A stretch of 64,000 nucleotides of DNA. Source: Pestalotiopsis fici W106-1. Its lineage: Eukaryota > Ascomycota > Sordariomycetes > Amphisphaeriales > Sporocadaceae. The DNA lies in contig NW_006917099.1 of the NCBI RefSeq assembly GCF_000516985.1, positions 2,248,685-2,312,684 on the forward strand. Direction: 5' to 3'. Shown one piece after another: positions 10,924 to 23,300 of the stretch. The notes under the pieces are model-generated. The model was not told the DNA's origin and did no database searches. It saw only the letters and a program-made list of their open reading frames with translations. The first letter of the stretch is position 1. Each line of letters opens with the position of its first letter. A program made the translations under genes and the position numbers.

Positions 10924-12067
10924 TGTGCTGGACTCGTGTGTCGAGGTTTTTCTTTGAGAGCAAGAAGGAAGACGTAGAGCAAGACGAGTGTTAAGCAAAC
11001 AGAGGCCCACTCACTCTATCCACGATCTGAAGCTATCGTGAGTTTCCTTGACAATTCGTCCCCCTTTCGGGAATTTTTTTTTCTGGGGCGGGTGCTGAAA
11101 GCGATGGCGGAGCTGTATAATCTTCAATGCGCTAAAGCTCACTGGTGGAACCTACGTCATTTACCGCTATCCCGGGCTCGGGTACCAAATATACTGTACG
11201 GCACATGGTGCATGGAACTCGACAGGCCATCCGTCTAGTTGGACTTATTGACTTGATATGTTGTCCCTGTCTTTCTATTGGGGTATCAGTACTTATAAAC
11301 TTGGTATGCTCATTGCTTTCAGGATTTGTGATTGGAATCGCAGCTTGTCCATTACAGATTGAGAATAAATACCTGTCTGTCACTTTCAAAGACACTGCCA
11401 TGCTCATTAGGCAGTACTTCATACAGAGCAATCTCACAATTCTTTATATACCTTGGAGTATGTTGCTTACAAGTATAGAGGCATGTCTATCAGCGGAGAC
11501 TTGTTCAAGATGTATGGGCAAGCCAAGGATATATTTCTAGAAACAAAACTTATCCAAGACCGTTTTGCTAGTTGATGACATCCTTCAAGGTTGAATGCCA
11601 CTAGTATAGGAACTCGATATAATCCATGGTCTAGAAGCTGTTTCCATTTAATGTCATCTGGATGAGTATTATAAATTGACTTTTGCGCTACTGCTTGAAG
11701 ATGAAGATCATGACAAGTGCCAGACGATACTGAGGATTTGACACTAAACTCCGTCGTAGCTCCGGCGGAATTCAACTACTCCGCCACGAAATCCGTCTTG
11801 ATTCGGAATTCAGATATTAGCAAGCAAAATCCGCCAAGCTGGCCCTCCCTTCCCTTGGGTATTGCTTTGATCTTCCAATTCCCATTCCCGCAAGATTACA
11901 CATGGCCTTTCAGTGGTTCGATCGATCAAATCCGAACTATTGGCATACATCGTCACTTTACAAATTGTCGGGATTGAGGGTTGGTCGCCACCCGCTCGGC
12001 TTTGAACCCCTAACTTACTCCATGTAACCACCACCACTTACCCTGTTCGGGATTTCGTCAGAGCAGC
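10924..12067. promoter_or_regulatory. Divergent promoter region: hydrolase / Zn2Cys6 factor
   Basis: About 1.1 kb separates two divergently transcribed genes. I see no gene and no motif that I can assign with confidence. Confidence 0.5.
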
Positions 12068-14580
12068 ATGGAGCATAGCAAAAGCTCCACATCCGCACCT
12101 TATGGTCATGCTTGTACTGGTTGCTCAAAGGCCAAGACTCGATGCATTCCACGTGCAGTAGGAAGCTGTGAAAGGTATGTCAGAGGCTTCTTTATATCGA
12201 TATAATGATCCAAGTTTGGTCACGATAAGCGTACGTGGAGGCTATCAGGCCACCATGTATTCACTTGGACACGAGATCCAAAGTATAATGCGAATGGCCC
12301 CAATTTTGTAGTTCAGAGAATCCAAATACGCACCCGAAATGTTTACTACAGTAGACCACACCAAATCAGAAATATTTCCCTGATAAACTTGTCCAAAACG
12401 CCTTGCAACTTACACAATATAGATGTCATCGCCTTCAGAAAGAATGTACACCATCTGTCGCTGTCCGGAAACGGCAGGCTCCCAAGGCGACGCCGTCTTC
12501 CTCCTCCTCCAAAAGAGCAAGGCTTGAAGACAGACTGGAAGATCTAGTCGCGTTGCTCCAGTCACACAATGCTCAAAAGGTCCAAGAGGCTGCTCCAGCA
12601 GAAGCAGCCTCCGAAACGGATGGCCGACATCCATGGATACCCAGAAACTGGAGCAAAGACGTGCCACGAAAGCCAGAAGCCGTACCGAGAGCGTATGGTG
12701 ATACAACATCTCATCCCGTTGCCAGCACCAGCAATCCAAACTGGCAAGAGATGGCGGTGACGCCAGCAACCACGGTCAATTCGGCATGTGATCCATTGAC
12801 ACCTTCATCTCGGATGGCTGAGCTTTCTCCGACCATGGCAGAGGCCATGTTGCATCAATTTCGAACGGTTTTCATGAAGAATAACCCGTTTCTGTACATT
12901 CCTCCTTCGGCCACGGCTCAGGAAGTACAGCATGAACGTCCGTTTCTCTGGTTGGTAATCAGGGCGCTGTGTACAAAATCTTCGACAGAGCAACACGAAC
13001 TTGGAAAACTAGCCCGGGAAGTTTTATCAAATCAAATAATGGTATGTTTCTTGGAATTTTAAACGTCTTTTCTGTTGCAGAATGACAGAAGAGCTTTGTT
13101 TTTGGGCCACAAAAAGAAAAGCAGCCGTACTGATATCGGACAGGTCGAGTGTGAGAGAAGCATTGATCTTCTCTTGGGTATATTGGCGTACATGGGATGG
13201 TATGAGATATTGAATGCTTCCCACTGAAATAACATAAAAACTTACACTAATCACTGGATGATAGGACTGTCCACTGGTTGGTCGGGAGGCCCTTCATGTG
13301 TGCATTTTGCGGCATGGCTTCGGCATTGGTGTCGGACCTCCGTCTTGACAGAAAATCGCGAGAGGACGTGCTCTCGAATCCGAATCTGAGCTGTTTCAAG
13401 CAATACCCCTTTCCCCGGCCTGGCCAAGCCGCCAGTAGCAAGGTTCGCACGAATGAGGAGAGGCGTGCAGTCCTAGGCTGCTACTTTACTACGACCCTGT
13501 AAGCGCCCTTGATATCGAGGCATGTGGAGAGAGTCCAAATCAACTCACCTTTCTTCTAGTGGATCGACGTATATGAAATATGAGGCTGTCCGATGGAAGC
13601 CACACATGGAGAAATACATGGATCATCTGTGGGAGGTGTCAGAGGCAGCCAATGACAGAATACTGGTTACTCTCATCCGTATATCCGCCATTGCAGATGA
13701 AAGCACCCAACTCACAACCAGGTCCGAGGATTCGGAAGCCACTGCAACAATGTTCCACATTAAAGCACTGCTGGCATCATTACAGCAGGTCAAGAGCACA
13801 GTAACAACAGATATCTTGCAAAATCGTGAGTAGAGCGCCGGCCGCCAATGCCGATTTCACAGTAAACTAAATATTTGCAGCTCTCGTCAAGCTCCACATA
13901 CACAGCACCGAAATAGTCATTTACGAACCAGCCATTTTCCAGCAAACGTCGACGCAACCGTTCAAGCCATTAGACTTTAAGCGGCGAGAATACTTGCACG
14001 CATGTATAGATTCATGCAAGAACTTTTTGGACTGCTTCATGGCTCTGGACGCGGCCGAATACATTGGTCTACCATTTTGGGGTTTGGTAAGTATCAGTGA
14101 AACATATTGTTAATCGAAACGAGAGTGATATTCGCCATCTAGCTCCCTCATCATATTACTAACATTGCGATGAAATAGATTGAATTCGCGCACTGTACGC
14201 AAGCCCTGTACCGTCTCGCCCTGCTCGACGATCCAGGCTGGGACCGTGCTGCCGCCAGACAAACGGCCGACGTGATATACTATCTTGAAGAGACGGCCAA
14301 GCTCTTTGACAGGATGCACATTGTGGCCAGAGCCGGCATGGACGCTTCCGAGGATGACATCTTCACAAAGGCTGCAATGTCCCTAAGGTCGACGATTCCT
14401 GCGTGGGCTGCTACTCTGGAACAAGTAGGCGCCGTCACGGCAACGCATAACAACAGCAATCTTACTGCGTCTACCATGGGGACAAATCCAGAGGCTGTTG
14501 ATCCCATGTTGATGGATTTCACAGACGACTTGTGGCTTGCAGACATGTTTACCTCGTGGGGAGGTGCACCGGGACTGTAG
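12068..14580 (+). CDS. Zn2Cys6 fungal transcription factor
   Basis: A Gal4-type regulator of 650 residues. The exons are 12068-12174, 12423-13041, 13081-13199, 13265-13498, 13560-13825, 13881-14086 and 14179-14580. The zinc cluster is split by the first intron (248 nt, long for this window) and reads C16-x2-C19-x6-C26-x7-C34-x2-C37-x6-C44. A basic linker (RKRQAPK) follows, then a short leucine-rich helix (RLEDRLEDLVALLQS) that could dimerise. The middle region has the form of fungal regulators, such as the block ending NEERRAVLGCYFTTTL. The second intron is only 39 nt. The MFS exporter gene follows 785 bp downstream on the same strand, so regulation of that exporter is an attractive inference. 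The target genes are unknown. Confidence 0.85.
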
Positions 14581-15365
14581 AATGGGCATTGTGGGTACAT
14601 GGTATAGAAATGGCTTTGCAAGTAGGGCGTTCAGAGATAGATTTGCATCATGATTTATTTTACTTACATAACATTGCTATGGAAATATGGACATGGATAA
14701 TCATTTGACAAGGACATGCACATTCAGTTCCCACCTGAGCCAATGTGTGGAGGGGAAGATGTGATCCAAGGGGCAGTGAAAATGTCTGAGCTGATCCTAC
14801 AATCTACCAAAGAGAGGTGCTAAAGAGCCATCTAGTATACCCCGAGCAGGTGATCTGCCATGGGTACTGACTACGTCAGTGCAACATTACATAGTAATAC
14901 TCGAAAAAGGAAAATTGTCTGTAGATGGTGCTCCATTGTGACCATGCAATGTTTGGATCACCCACCCCTCCGGAGACCGACTCGACTCGTCTAAGCTCCC
15001 AAAATAGGTATGGAGTCTTTGCCATCCAATTCCACTGAGCCATGGGATGGTGGTGCCTTGGGGCCGTGCCGAAGGATTCAAAGTGGAACTTGCGGAATTC
15101 GGATTCTTCTCCGGCGTAAGCACCGTCAAGGACGTAGGGAGGATTGAAGAAGAGGTGGCTGCCCGGGGCCGGGTCGTACACGATTGATTGATTGTCTCAG
15201 TCTTCTTTTACGAACAACAACAAAAGTGTACAGAGCGGGGGTCTCGAGGAGAGACAGACGAGACTCTTTCTCTCTATTTCCTTTCCCATGTTTTGAGGGG
15301 TCAAGGATAAAATCTTGAATTGATTACTACACACACATACACATACAAACACCAACAGATAAATC
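14581..15365. other. Intergenic region between regulator and MFS exporter
   Basis: Holds the 3' flank of the Zn2Cys6 gene and the promoter of the MFS gene. The last 60 bases are rich in CA/AC and end in agataaatcATG. No further gene seen. Confidence 0.5.
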
Positions 15366-17502
15366 ATGGACAACCGCTCAATCATGGACAACGACTCGAC
15401 CCTGACAAGGGTCCAGAGCCTCGAATCTGCCACCACCGTGGCGCCGCCCACAACGGCCAGGACGCAAGACGATGAAACGGATACACAGTCGCATGCTCCA
15501 TCCCACGAAAAGGACGTGGTAAAAAAGAAAAAAGAACAACCAGACGAGCCGACCAATAACGAGTCCGCAGGAGACGAAAACAAGGAGTATGTTACCGGGG
15601 TCAAATTGCTCGTCGTCATGTGCAGTGTAGCACTTACTTGCTTTGTCATGGGACTCGATACGAGTATTATTTCCACCGTGAGTATCGAGAGGGCTGACTA
15701 CGGTCAAGAATCTGGGAGCTGACAAGCACAGGCCATTCCCTACATTACGAGCGAATTCAAGTCTCTCTCAGATATTGGATGGTATACAGCAGCATATCAA
15801 TTAGCTAGGTAACATTATCCCTTGATCTATGACACCACGATTGAAATTTATTAATCTTTCTTCTAGTGCATCGTTACAACCCTTGACGGGAAAATTCTAC
15901 ACCTTTTTCAAAGCAAAAGTGCGTCGCAATCATCTTGTCTACAGACATCTATGTGAGACTAATCTTCTTGTAGTGGACATATCTCATCTTCCTGTTCTTA
16001 TTCGAAGTCGGGTCTCTCATATGCGGTCTGGCCAATTCGTCTTCCATGTTTATAGGCGGTCGAGCCATTGCCGGTCTCGGTAGCTCGGGCCTCATGAACG
16101 GTGGCCTGACCATTGTCGCAGGCGCCGTCCCTCTTGAGAAGCGGGCCTGTAAGCAAACTCTAACTTGTTCACGATGATATTTAGAGGAAGACGACTGACA
16201 TCCGGTAACAGTCTATACTGGATTGCTCCTAGGCGTCGGCCAAATGGGCATCATTTGCGGGCCCTTGATTGGAGGCGCTTTTACAGAATATGTCACTTGG
16301 CGATGGTGTCAGTAGAGAAAATTTCCTCTCGCTTCAGAATGAAAAGGCTCACACTTTATATAGGCTTCTACATAAATCTTCCCATTGGAGGTGCCCTTGG
16401 TCTCATCCTGGTATTCTTGAGCATACCTGATCTCACAGTCAAACCACCCTTTACCCTGGCCTTGGTCCGCAAGACGATCCCCGAGCTCGACCTGATTGGC
16501 TTCAGTCTCTTTGCACCCGCATCCATCATGTTTCTCCTGGCACTGCAGTGGGGAGGTAATAATTACCCATGGAATAGTTCGGTGGTCATTGGCCTATTTG
16601 TCGGCGCCGGTGTGACTGCCGTCATCTTTGCATTCTGGGAGCGCCGCGCGGGCGACCGCGCCATGATTCCCGGAGCCGTAGTCAAGCAACGCGTCGTTTG
16701 GACCAGCACCATCAACGGCATGGCCTTGATGGGCATCATTCTGACCGCGGCACAGTACATGCCCCTGTATTTCCAGGGTGTGAGGGGAGAGGGACCGGCC
16801 ATGAGCGGTGTCGACATGCTGCCCAGCATTCTAGGTCAGCTTTTCGCTGTTCTAATCTCTGGAGCGCTTGTGCAGCGGGTAGGATACTATCTTCCATTCT
16901 CGGTGGCAAGCGGCAGCATCAGTGCTATTGGAAATGGTCTCGTGTCGACTTATAGACCATGGACGGCTACGGCGTACTGGGCAGGTACCCAGGTTCTCTT
17001 AGGATTTGGTAGGGGATTCGGTATGCAAATGGTAAGTTTTTCATCCTGCTCAGCCCTCGTGTTGGGTCCTAACTCGATTTTACTAACATCCATGGCGTGC
17101 TAGAGCTTGATAGCAGTGCAAAACGTGCTCACTGCTCACCAGATCCCCGTTGGCGTGGCCTTTTTGATATTTTGTCAAAACTTCTCGGGCGCCGTCTTGG
17201 TTGTTGTGGGATCAGTCATCTTCACAAACGAACTGGTATCCGAGCTCGCAACTTATGCACCCTCTGTCTCGTCCGTAGCGGCTCTGGCTGCGGGTGCCAG
17301 TGCTGACGCCGTGCGTGCACTTGTCCCGGCTGGAAGCGACGAGCTCGACGGTGTGCTTCTGGCATACTCGCTGGCCATTAGCAAGGTGTTTTATCTGCTC
17401 GTTGCGTGCTCCTTGGTCGGCTTGATATCATCGTTTGGTATGGGCTGGATCAACATTAAGAAGAAGGAAACAAAGGCTACAGACCAGGCCGAAGAGGCAT
17501 AA
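15366..17502 (+). CDS. MFS drug/toxin exporter, DHA2-type (14 TM)
   Basis: A major-facilitator antiporter of 592 residues. The exons are 15366-15677, 15732-15808, 15867-15918, 15974-16148, 16212-16307, 16364-17031 and 17104-17502. A charged cytosolic N-terminus of about 80 residues precedes the first membrane segment. Motifs include [13 protein letters not shown] in TM1, the motif-A-like [16 protein letters not shown] and motif [23 protein letters not shown], followed by [13 protein letters not shown]. This order is typical of the DHA2 family that exports azoles, dyes or mycotoxins (family knowledge). The fifth donor is the weaker GTCAGT, chosen because it alone restores WRWCFYIN. The substrate is unknown; no biosynthetic core gene is nearby. 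Confidence 0.93.
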
Positions 17503-17828
17503 GCTTGGCACGAATTTGGAATTCCATATGAACATCTAGACTGGGAATAGAATCATGGTCATCTCCTCAATATGGCACTACATGTTCACTTATCTTGAAT
17601 GGTAACATGACCATTTATTTATTATCTTATGGTAATCGGCGATTCGCAAGATCGAGCGAGTGGTGGCCTCTATTTAGATTAAAAAAAAGAATGAGGGGAT
17701 GAGGATTCAGGTGGTTTCATGACACTCGGTGGCTCGATTGTACTCGTGTCGAACGTTGTCCAATTCCAACATAGCCGTTTCTTCCTCCTCGAGACATCTT
17801 CAATGACGTATCAACGCAATCCCAACAC
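17503..17828. other. Convergent 3' flanks of MFS and HET genes
   Basis: A 326-bp spacer, AT-rich in its middle, between two convergent genes; it presumably holds both polyadenylation sites. No gene seen. Confidence 0.5.
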
Positions 17829-19865
17829 TTACATAATGTCGAAAATCTCATGTGGCGGATTGTTCTCGAGATACTCGCCCTGCATGATTCCGTCGACATA
17901 GGCGTCTCCTAGAAATCTAAAGCCCTCACTCGTATCACGGCCGTTCCGGGGTCGTAGAATAATGGGAGAGTCTACGCCCCATACAAGCGTCACATGATCG
18001 CCGGGTTTGATGGCCACATGGCCGAGTCCCAGCATGTCTTTGGCTGTCTTGAAGAGTGTCCTTTCACGACAAATCGTTCCAATAACCATCGGCCATTCCC
18101 TCATGATATACGCCAGCCTCGTTTTGAGAGACTTGGATTGCGGTTCATCCTTCCTAAAGTAATAGATCCCCTCAGAGACATATTGGGCCACCTCTGGGGT
18201 AAGGTCATCAGCATCAATCGATTCGTGGCGAAAGACCTTGCGAATAAACTCGGAGATGGCATCGCCGCCAGGTGGATCCATTTGCCAAGAAGTCCTCTCT
18301 CGATCATGTCTTCGACTCGTCATAACAGTGCGCCAAATGTAGTCCTCCCCTGGACCAGAATCTGGACCTAATTTAGTGAATTTGATAATGGATTCAAACC
18401 AACCTTTGACATCCGGTAGATACGATGGCGAATAATCGTCTGCTCGGATCCATGTTGGCGGTTCCATTACCTCCGTGATCACGTCAACATAGCATCCAGA
18501 GCGGCGCAAGATGGGTGATTGAAGGTCAGAATCATCTTGGGGTACACGAACACCACGGGTAGCTCGAAATTCTCGATAGTGGTTGATAGGGTACACCAGT
18601 AATCCTCCCTGGCCGATTTGTGTCCAGTCGGGTACCCAGGAGGGTAAATTATCCTCGTCCGCCCTCGGAACGCACTCATCCAAGTCAAAAGATGGACCCT
18701 GTCCGTCATCCACGAAAGCTCGGGTAAGGCTGGTAAAGACGTCGGCAATTGTGCAGCTATAGTCAACTTTCAAGCCAAGGTGGGTGCCATCAGAAACGAT
18801 TCCAAGCAGAGCGAATACAAGATCTCGGGGATCAGATGCAGAGTACCACGGCCGATAAGGCGCTACACCCTTCTGTACTAGTATATCGACCAAGTGAACC
18901 GGTTTGTTGCCATATTGACGGCGTATGGTCAGTGGTAAGACCTCGAATTCCGTTCCGCTGATGTTCCACGCAAAATATTGAAACTTCGCCCAAATTTCTT
19001 CAGAATCCTGGCGCCAGGATCGTGAGACCGTTCTTAAGCAATGACGTATGGCGTATACGATTGCATCCAAAAGATACATAGATATGCTCTGGTTGCCACA
19101 AACGAGGATAGGGTTTCTCGCCAACGTCACTTCTTGGATGATCCAAATACGATGCCAATACTCCTTTCGAAGAAGCTCCGCTATGCCGGCACAGACAGCC
19201 TCTCCCGGGATTGTTGATGTATACAACCGTTCATCATGAATCAATTCATACATGAGTTGCAGAAGATCAGAATCTCGTATCCCGTCTTGTTTGATGTCCT
19301 GTGTTGGCGACTGCAACCGTGCCGTGACCAAGTCGTGAAAATCTCCTACTTGTTGTTCAGATAGCCATGATGGGCTTGCAAGTATGCCAGAAGCAACAGC
19401 CCGCGGGCCTACACTGGCAATGAACTCCATGGCTCGGTCAGTGTTTTCAGAACTGGAGCCAAGCAACATGAAGACGGGGTCGGCGCGTTTATAAATATCG
19501 TGCATCTGAGCAACTTGCCATGTCCGCTCGTTCTGATTAGATTGATCGATGCAAATGGCATCAGCCCAGAGCCAAGGAGGGTCATTGTGGTCGGCGATCT
19601 GCGAGATACTCTTTAATCCCGTGTAAAGATTCCGAGTAATGAAAAAGGGAGAACCGTCGATGTCAATGTCCACTCATCCTGTCTGGGTGTCTCCCCATAC
19701 ATACGATAGAGCTGCATATCGGACAGTTTCATCTTCTAAAGATGCCGGTCGGATCTCGAGAGCGATCCGCTGTTCTTTGTTTTCAATGTTGTTTTCATTG
19801 TCTTTGATGAATCTGGCCAGTCGTATTTCTGCCTTCTCGCGGTTGATTGGTTTGTGAATATACAT
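17829..19865 (-). pseudogene. HET-domain protein with in-frame TGA
   Basis: A heterokaryon-incompatibility (HET) domain protein, 679 codons from ATG 19863-19865 to TAA 17829-17831, interrupted at codon 64 by TGA (19674-19676). HET motif 1, YAALSYVWGD (50-59), lies before the stop. The strand after ITRNL, motif 2 WADAICIDQ (100-108) and WIIQEVTLARNP lie after it. Spacing between motif 1 and ITRNL is normal for the family if the stop is read as one residue, and no GT-AG intron can remove it. The rest is intact over 615 codons, so this is a recent nonsense allele, a readthrough gene or a sequencing error. Normal HET proteins trigger cell death on non-self fusion. The gene is head to head with the NLR, 469 bp apart. 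The final TAA sits inside a GTAAGT donor-like hexamer, so the C-terminus could be spliced further. Confidence 0.85.
19674..19676 (-). other. Premature in-frame TGA in HET domain
   Basis: The stop interrupts the HET domain between GDTQTG and VDIDIDG. The triplet could arise from CGA by a single transition at a CpG, or from TGG. It is followed by G, not by the C that favours readthrough in the best-known cases. Confidence 0.9.
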
Positions 19866-20334
19866 TTTATAGGCGACCTAGCACCAGACAGATGCTCTAG
19901 TCGAGGCAATAAAGGTGTCTAATGGTCTGGAGACGATAAAGAGGAGACGAAAGAACCACACGTGTCAGAGCGTTGGTCATACGCCTATTGATATTCTACT
20001 GGATACTATGGAGAAATTGCATCTCTGCAGACCTCTGAAAAATATACCGCTTACATTGCCAAAAAGAGGCGCCAGGTCAGCTGGGGTACGGCACGGATAA
20101 GGAAGCCCAGGTCGCCAGATTCATCTAATCACGTGAACTAATTTGTATTTCCTGCAGCTCGTGTGGTGACACGCACCTATAGGACGCGTCCATGTAAGTG
20201 ACCCCGCGCCGCCCTGAAAGTAGAGGTAAGGGGTTGGGGGTTCCCATGAGGCTGAGCAGAGCCTGATGTCAAGTCGAGAATTTTTCTTTCGCGTCTTTTT
20301 CTCCTTCTTGCCACTACAATGACATTTGTCGACA
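19866..20334. promoter_or_regulatory. Bidirectional promoter of HET/NLR pair
   Basis: The 469 bp between the divergent start codons of the HET gene and the NLR gene must contain both promoters. A pyrimidine-rich tract (about 20278-20310) lies just upstream of the NLR start, as is usual at fungal transcription starts. Confidence 0.6.
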
Positions 20335-20381
20335 ATGAATATCGGTCTGCAAGAAGTGTACTTGCCTCCAGAGGGAGTTGA
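20319..20381 (+). promoter_or_regulatory. Upstream ORF overlapping the NLR start codon
   Basis: An ATG 16 nt before the NLR start opens a 20-codon frame that ends at TGA 20379-20381. It overlaps the NLR coding sequence out of frame. Both ATGs have the same ACA context with A at -3, so scanning ribosomes should often choose the first one. This is a plausible brake on NLR translation if transcription starts upstream of 20319. Confidence 0.55.
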
Positions 20382-23300
20382 GGCGGTTGCCAAGTAAGTG
20401 TCCCGACTATATGTGCTGAGCCATGCAATCTGACGAATTCGAGCATCTGTTTTGTCCACGGTCTCTTTGGAGGGCCGTGGAAGTCCTTCTCCGCAAAGAG
20501 ACCCCGTTCTGATGCACAATCGCCGGCACAGGCCCCCGATGGCTCATCCACAAATCAAGGCCCTGGGGATGCAAAGGCTGCCCAGCAAGTCTTTTGGCCT
20601 CGCGATCTCTTACCTCGGTCCATCAATAATGTGCGCATATTCACCTTTGGGTACGATGCGGATATTGGAAGGATCATGGGGGCGGCTGGTCTGAACAGTC
20701 TGTATCAACATGCCCGAAACCTGCTGAATGCAACCTCGGATTTACTCGAACAGACTCCAGAGGTATGTTTTATATGTATTAGTCTTGCAGAGAATCAAGC
20801 TAATCATTTAGCCGCTTCCAATAATCTTTGTTGCCCATAGTCTAGGAGGTCTTGTCGTCAAGCAGGTAATATTCCAGCAGATTCCCGTGGTTAGAACCAT
20901 GTTAACATTTGCAGGCTCTTAATCAATCTGCCACTAGTACTGATGCGAGGAAAAATCGAACCCTGGGATATACTCGTGGCATCATATTTCTGGGAACGCC
21001 CCATCATGGATCAAGTGCTGCAATGTATGGTCGCACGGCATTCCGCCTCAGCAAGAAAATCGCCTTCCAGAGTGCGAATATCAAACTGTTAACGGCCCTT
21101 GAGAGAAACTCTGAACCACTTGACCAGCTGTCGACGGAATTTTGCGAAACCTTGGAAAAGACCAACGTGTTGCGAATGTGGTCCTTTTGCGAGGAAAAAC
21201 AGGTCCGATTTGGCGTCGTCGGCATGCAGATTGTACCAGCAGACTCTGCCAGGATTAGACACATCAAAGAAGATTGGGGCAGCATCTCAGGAGATCATAG
21301 GCAGATTGCCAAATATTCTAGCACTCAAGATGATGGTTTCGTAAAGGTCAACAATGTCTTGAAGGGTTGGGTCAGGGACATAGAACGCGATCCCCAAAGT
21401 CAGTCAGTGAGATCTCCCGAGCATGGACCAGAATAATTAATCAAGTTGTTTCGCAGACAATTTCTCGGAATCAGAAGAATACAAAGGTGTGTGTACCAAT
21501 GAATAGCTTTAAGATTGTCGACTAAGTATATCAATAGAGTGCCTGAAAACCCTTGATGATGCAGATGCACGACTCCGAGTCCAAGGGGTTCACCAGGTGT
21601 CCCAGACAAACTCGAGTAGCTTCGAGTGGCTATTCACGGAACAGGTACCTTTTACCAAATGGCTACAAGATGATACCAATCAATTCAGCCCGGTTTTCTG
21701 GATTACAGGCCGACCAGGCTCAGGGAAATCCACGCTGATGCGATTTGCACTCGAAGATAGGCGCACCGTTGAGCTTTTGCCAGAGTCCACTGGGAGCCCA
21801 TTGGCATATTTTTTCCATCTTCGTGGAAAGTCGACGACACAGAAGAGTCTCAAGGGGATGCTGAAGGAGCTCCTATATCAACTACTTCACCAGTTCCCTC
21901 ACTTCTATGCACAAATTGGCCCAATCTACAAACGAAGGGTGAGAATGTTGGTCCCTCGCGAATGGGACTTGGACAGCCTGGCTGAGGGTTTCTTGCAAAT
22001 ACCAAACCTCGTCTCGAGATCCAAGACAACCCGAGATCGAGTGTTTCTCTTTATCGATGCTCTGGACGAGAATGAAAATCAGCATGAAAATGAAACCATG
22101 ATGTCGCTCATCAAGCGACTATCTGCCGAGTATGAGTCGACGGCGAAGAATTCACAATCACCGCTATTGAAGATATGCCTGGCCAGCAGGTCATGGACGC
22201 TGTTTCAAAGAGAATTGGGGGAGAATCAACGAATACCGTCACTTGCCATACACGAATTCACAACGAATGACATCCGATCGTATGCTTCTGCCCTTCTAGA
22301 TGAGCCATTGCAAAGTTTGAGACTTCCAGTCGCACATCAAAGCGAGTCCCTGCTGGTGAGCGAGATCACAGGAAGAGCTAATGGGGTGTTCGTCTGGGTC
22401 AGAGTGGTGGTGGACAACTTACGTCGCCACATCATCGATGGAACCTCAATCGAAGTACTCAGGACAAAGGTCCTGGAGTACCCCCAGGAACTCAAAGATA
22501 TGTACGAGTATACTGTCACACGAATCCCAGAAGACTACTGGAAAGAACTCGAGGTGGCCTTGAAAGTTCTGTATAGTAGTCAGAAGGCACTTACACTCTC
22601 TGAGTTGTACGTGATTACACAAATATGCATCGACCAACACCCTCCATGGGATTTTGAAGCTTCGCAGCGGACATTGGCGTGGCTAGCCAGTCGCTCTGGA
22701 GGACTGATAGAGGAGATCACCATCTCTCCCACACCAGGCTACAGTCTTGATCAACAGCAACCTGGCACAATCTCTTCGGTACAATTCATCCATCAAACAG
22801 TCCAGGATTTTGTTCGAGCCGGTATAAGAGGACTGCCAGAACCTACATACGGAGGGCCTCGATTATTGATCCCATCTGGTCATTACTTGATAACTTTCGC
22901 CTGTCTCGAGAACAGGACACCACATACTTGTCTGTCTGAAGTTGCGAAAGACGTCTTCTCGTACTTTCGAGAATGCGAGCGTGATTGGGATACTCGGGGT
23001 CGCTTGAATGATAGCTATATCGGCCGTTGGACGTCGACTTACTTGATTGAGAGCCTTTTTGATGGTTTTGATATCAATCGGCCGCATGAAGTACTATACT
23101 TCTTCATGAATGAACCAGACAGGAGAAAGATGGTCAAAATTATTGCCGGACTTCAGGGTGAAGATCTTTCTGTCGATGAATATTTTGACAACTCCACCTC
23201 ACACGGAGAAAGACAAGCCACTGTTGCTCCATCGCCAGAGTCGATGCGCAAGACACTGATTGAAGCGGTCAGTACGGTGCACCAAGGCCAATCCGCTACT

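Noticed and set aside
19674..19676. Removal of the HET TGA by a small intron
   Set aside because: The only nearby GT donor (in TATGTATGG) lies within motif 1 and the nearest AG acceptors leave fewer than 25 nt, too short for splicing.
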